Below, piece by piece: positions 5,346-6,433 of a DNA stretch of 6,433 nucleotides. Both the position numbers and the translations under genes were made by a program. The stretch is from positions 1 through 6,433 of the forward strand of contig JBKQSL010000110.1 in NCBI GenBank assembly GCA_052143655.1, read 5' to 3'. The first letter of the stretch is position 1; each line of letters starts with the position of its first letter. The notes beneath the pieces are model-generated. The model made no database searches. It saw only the letters and a program-made list of their open reading frames with translations, and was not told the origin of the DNA. This DNA is from CAVSUR01 sp052143655. GTDB taxonomy: Bacteria; Actinomycetota; Actinomycetes; Streptosporangiales; Streptosporangiaceae.

Positions 5346-6289
5346 TGCCCGAGCATCTGCTGGATAGCGACCAGGTCCACGCCCCGTTCGTAGTTATGGG
5401 TCGCGCACGCTCTTCGCAGCGCGTGCGGGCTGAACCGGTCGGCCTCGTCGGCGCCTTCCAGGTCCAGCAGGCGGGCCAGCCGGTTGCGGACGCTGCCGCG
5501 GTGCAGCCGCCCGCCGCCGGAATCGGGGAAGGCCGCTGCCCCGGCCGGCAGTCTGGGCCGCACGTCCTGCAGGTACCAGCGCAAGATGAGGTCGAGCTGG
5601 TCGAGCATCGGCACCCAGCGTGGCCGCGGCCCCGAGCCCTGGGCTGCCTTGCCGAACCGCACGTGGATCTTGCCGAACGGCCCGCGGTCAAAGTGCAGGT
5701 CAGCGACATCGAGCGCGACGGCTTCCTCGGCCCGCAGCCCGGCGTGATACAGCGTCCGGTAGAGCGCGTAGTCCCGGCCGGCCACGGCGAACACGCGGGC
5801 GGTGGCCACCCGCTGGCGCAAGAACGCGAAGAACCCCTCCACCCGGGCCGGGGTGGGCGGCGGCCGCGACTGCGGGGAGTCGGCGCCGACATGCCGGGCG
5901 GCGTTGAACTCATCGACGGGGTCGGCCAGCCGGACCCCGAAGCACGCCTCGATCTCGGCTGCCTTGCGGGCGGCCAGGAACGCGAAGAACCCCTTGAACG
6001 CCGACACATACCCGCGCCGGGTGCTCGCCGACATCCCGGCTGACGCGAGCTGCCCGACGACCCGGTCGACGTCCTCGCAGGTCACCTCCCAGGCCGGGCA
6101 CCCGCACGCGCCGAGGAACCGCTCCAGGGTGCCGGCGCCGTTACCGATGGTCAGCGGGCTGAACCCGCGGGCGGTCTGCGAGGCCTGGTACGCCTCGATG
6201 CAGGCCGCCTGATAAGCCAGCGGGTCAGGCGGCACGTCCGGTAATGACGGCCTGGCCGATGCGATCACGTGAAGACCCCTGCCAGCCAC
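5346..6289 (-). pseudogene. 5' part of the interrupted tyrosine recombinase (lacks the catalytic Tyr)
   Basis: The minus strand encodes the first 314 codons, plus two bases of the His codon, of a tyrosine recombinase. A core-binding domain lies at about residues 20-120 (AYQASQTARGFSPLTIGNGA, then YVSAFKGFFAFLAARK). The catalytic domain has Arg186 (HAGLRAEE), a Lys in VRFGKAAQ, His289 and Arg292 (HALRRACATH), and the beginning of LGH (His315). The transposon follows immediately. The frame runs 23 junk residues into the element and stops at 5273, so the product lacks the nucleophilic Tyr and cannot recombine. I chose the GTG at 6289 because GGAGG stands 6 nt upstream; a GTG at 6268 (AGGGG 7 nt upstream) is the alternative. 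ATGs at 6334 and just below lie in or next to the suggested promoter. Joined to 1989-2105 it yields 352 aa with Tyr324. Confidence 0.88.
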
Positions 6290-6318
6290 CGCATACCTCC
6301 GCATCACCATTGATTGCC

Positions 6319-6329
6319 AGGTAACACCT
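6319..6329. promoter_or_regulatory. Possible operator (small palindrome) at the operon start
   Basis: AGGT-AAC-ACCT is a perfect 4-bp inverted repeat with a 3-nt centre, placed between the suggested promoter and the first gene, near where transcription would begin. Flanking GCCAG (6316-6320) and CTGGC (6337-6341) add an outer inverted pair. A site for the operon's own XRE regulator would fit, but the palindrome is short and this is a guess. Confidence 0.2.
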
Positions 6330-6330
6330 A

Positions 6331-6359
6331 ACAATTCTGGCGAGCGCCTGTAAAGTCAA
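6331..6359 (-). promoter_or_regulatory. Possible sigma-70-type promoter of the integrase-XRE-zinc-ribbon operon
   Basis: On the minus strand, TTGACT (6354-6359) matches a -35 box in five of six bases. It is followed after 17 bp by AATTGT (6331-6336), a weak -10 match. The region is clearly more AT-rich than its surroundings. The start of transcription would fall near 6324, about 35 nt before the chosen GTG at 6289. Confidence 0.35.
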
Positions 6360-6433
6360 AGACCTTCGCAGCGTGTCGTTGCCGCAGGCAGCTGGGCAGA
6401 TCGCCGGATGGCCGGGGATATCAAGAACAACAA

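Noticed and set aside
5340..5347. GCATAATG at the right boundary, as in XerCD dif sites.
   Set aside because: Only this short string matches; the second arm of a dif site is missing, and the bases are explained by the inverted repeat plus the host gene.
2183..6289. A recombinase-in-trio (RIT) element, given three neighbouring tyrosine recombinases.
   Set aside because: RIT genes lie in the same direction and overlap. Here the third recombinase is on the opposite strand and is the split target gene; the third gene of the plus-strand operon is a small protein.
162..6369. GCGAAGGT (162-169) and ACCTTCGC (6362-6369) as the inverted ends of the outer module.
   Set aside because: An 8-bp match between two windows of about 100 bp is expected by chance often enough. 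There is no extension of the match and no matching flank to support it.
6409..6433. A possible plus-strand gene start (MAGDIKNN) at the right edge.
   Set aside because: Only eight codons are visible, with no ribosome-binding site and no recognisable motif.

Overview
The window is very GC-rich, uses GTG and TTG starts, and contains several short ATGA/GTGA gene overlaps. This points to a high-GC actinobacterium (Streptomyces-, Frankia- or Streptosporangium-like; genus not determinable from the sequence). No housekeeping gene is visible. Everything recognisable is mobile-element machinery, and the elements are nested.

Outer layer (1 to about 165, minus strand): the C-terminal part of a DDE transposase with an rve-type core. 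It retains the second catalytic Asp (DNGS) and, exactly 35 residues later, the catalytic Glu (KIERFF). The rest runs off the left edge, and the upstream half is not in the window.

Middle layer (191 to about 6360, minus strand): a three-gene operon read right to left. Its order is a tyrosine recombinase (start near 6289), an XRE-type regulator of 102 aa (1992 to 1684), and a 498-aa protein with three zinc ribbons fused to a degenerate tyrosine-recombinase domain (1687 to 191). The stop of the recombinase overlaps the start of the regulator (ATGA). The stop of the regulator overlaps the start of the zinc-ribbon gene (GTGA). A possible promoter lies at 6331-6359.

Inner layer (about 2106-5345, plus strand): a 3.24-kb transposon organised like Tn554. 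It carries a 350-aa tyrosine recombinase (TnpA-like), a 608-aa tyrosine recombinase (TnpB-like, with a Cys-rich tail) and an 87-aa small protein in the TnpC position, all translationally coupled. It is bounded by 13-bp inverted repeats (2111-2123 and 5332-5344). It has split the first gene of the middle-layer operon inside the codon of the conserved catalytic His of the LGH motif. The N-terminal 314 codons lie at 5346-6289, and the last codons, including the nucleophilic Tyr, lie at 1989-2105. Removing 2106-5345 plus one copy of a shared TG dinucleotide restores an uninterrupted 352-codon frame reading MLGHWQIGTTMRYV, which is a normal tyrosine-recombinase active site.

Functionally, the two intact TnpA/TnpB-like recombinases have complete catalytic sets and may be active. 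The recombinase they interrupted is inactivated, and the downstream regulator and zinc-ribbon genes are cut off from their promoter. The zinc-ribbon partner lacks most catalytic residues even without the insertion, so it is more likely an accessory DNA-binding or directionality protein than an enzyme.
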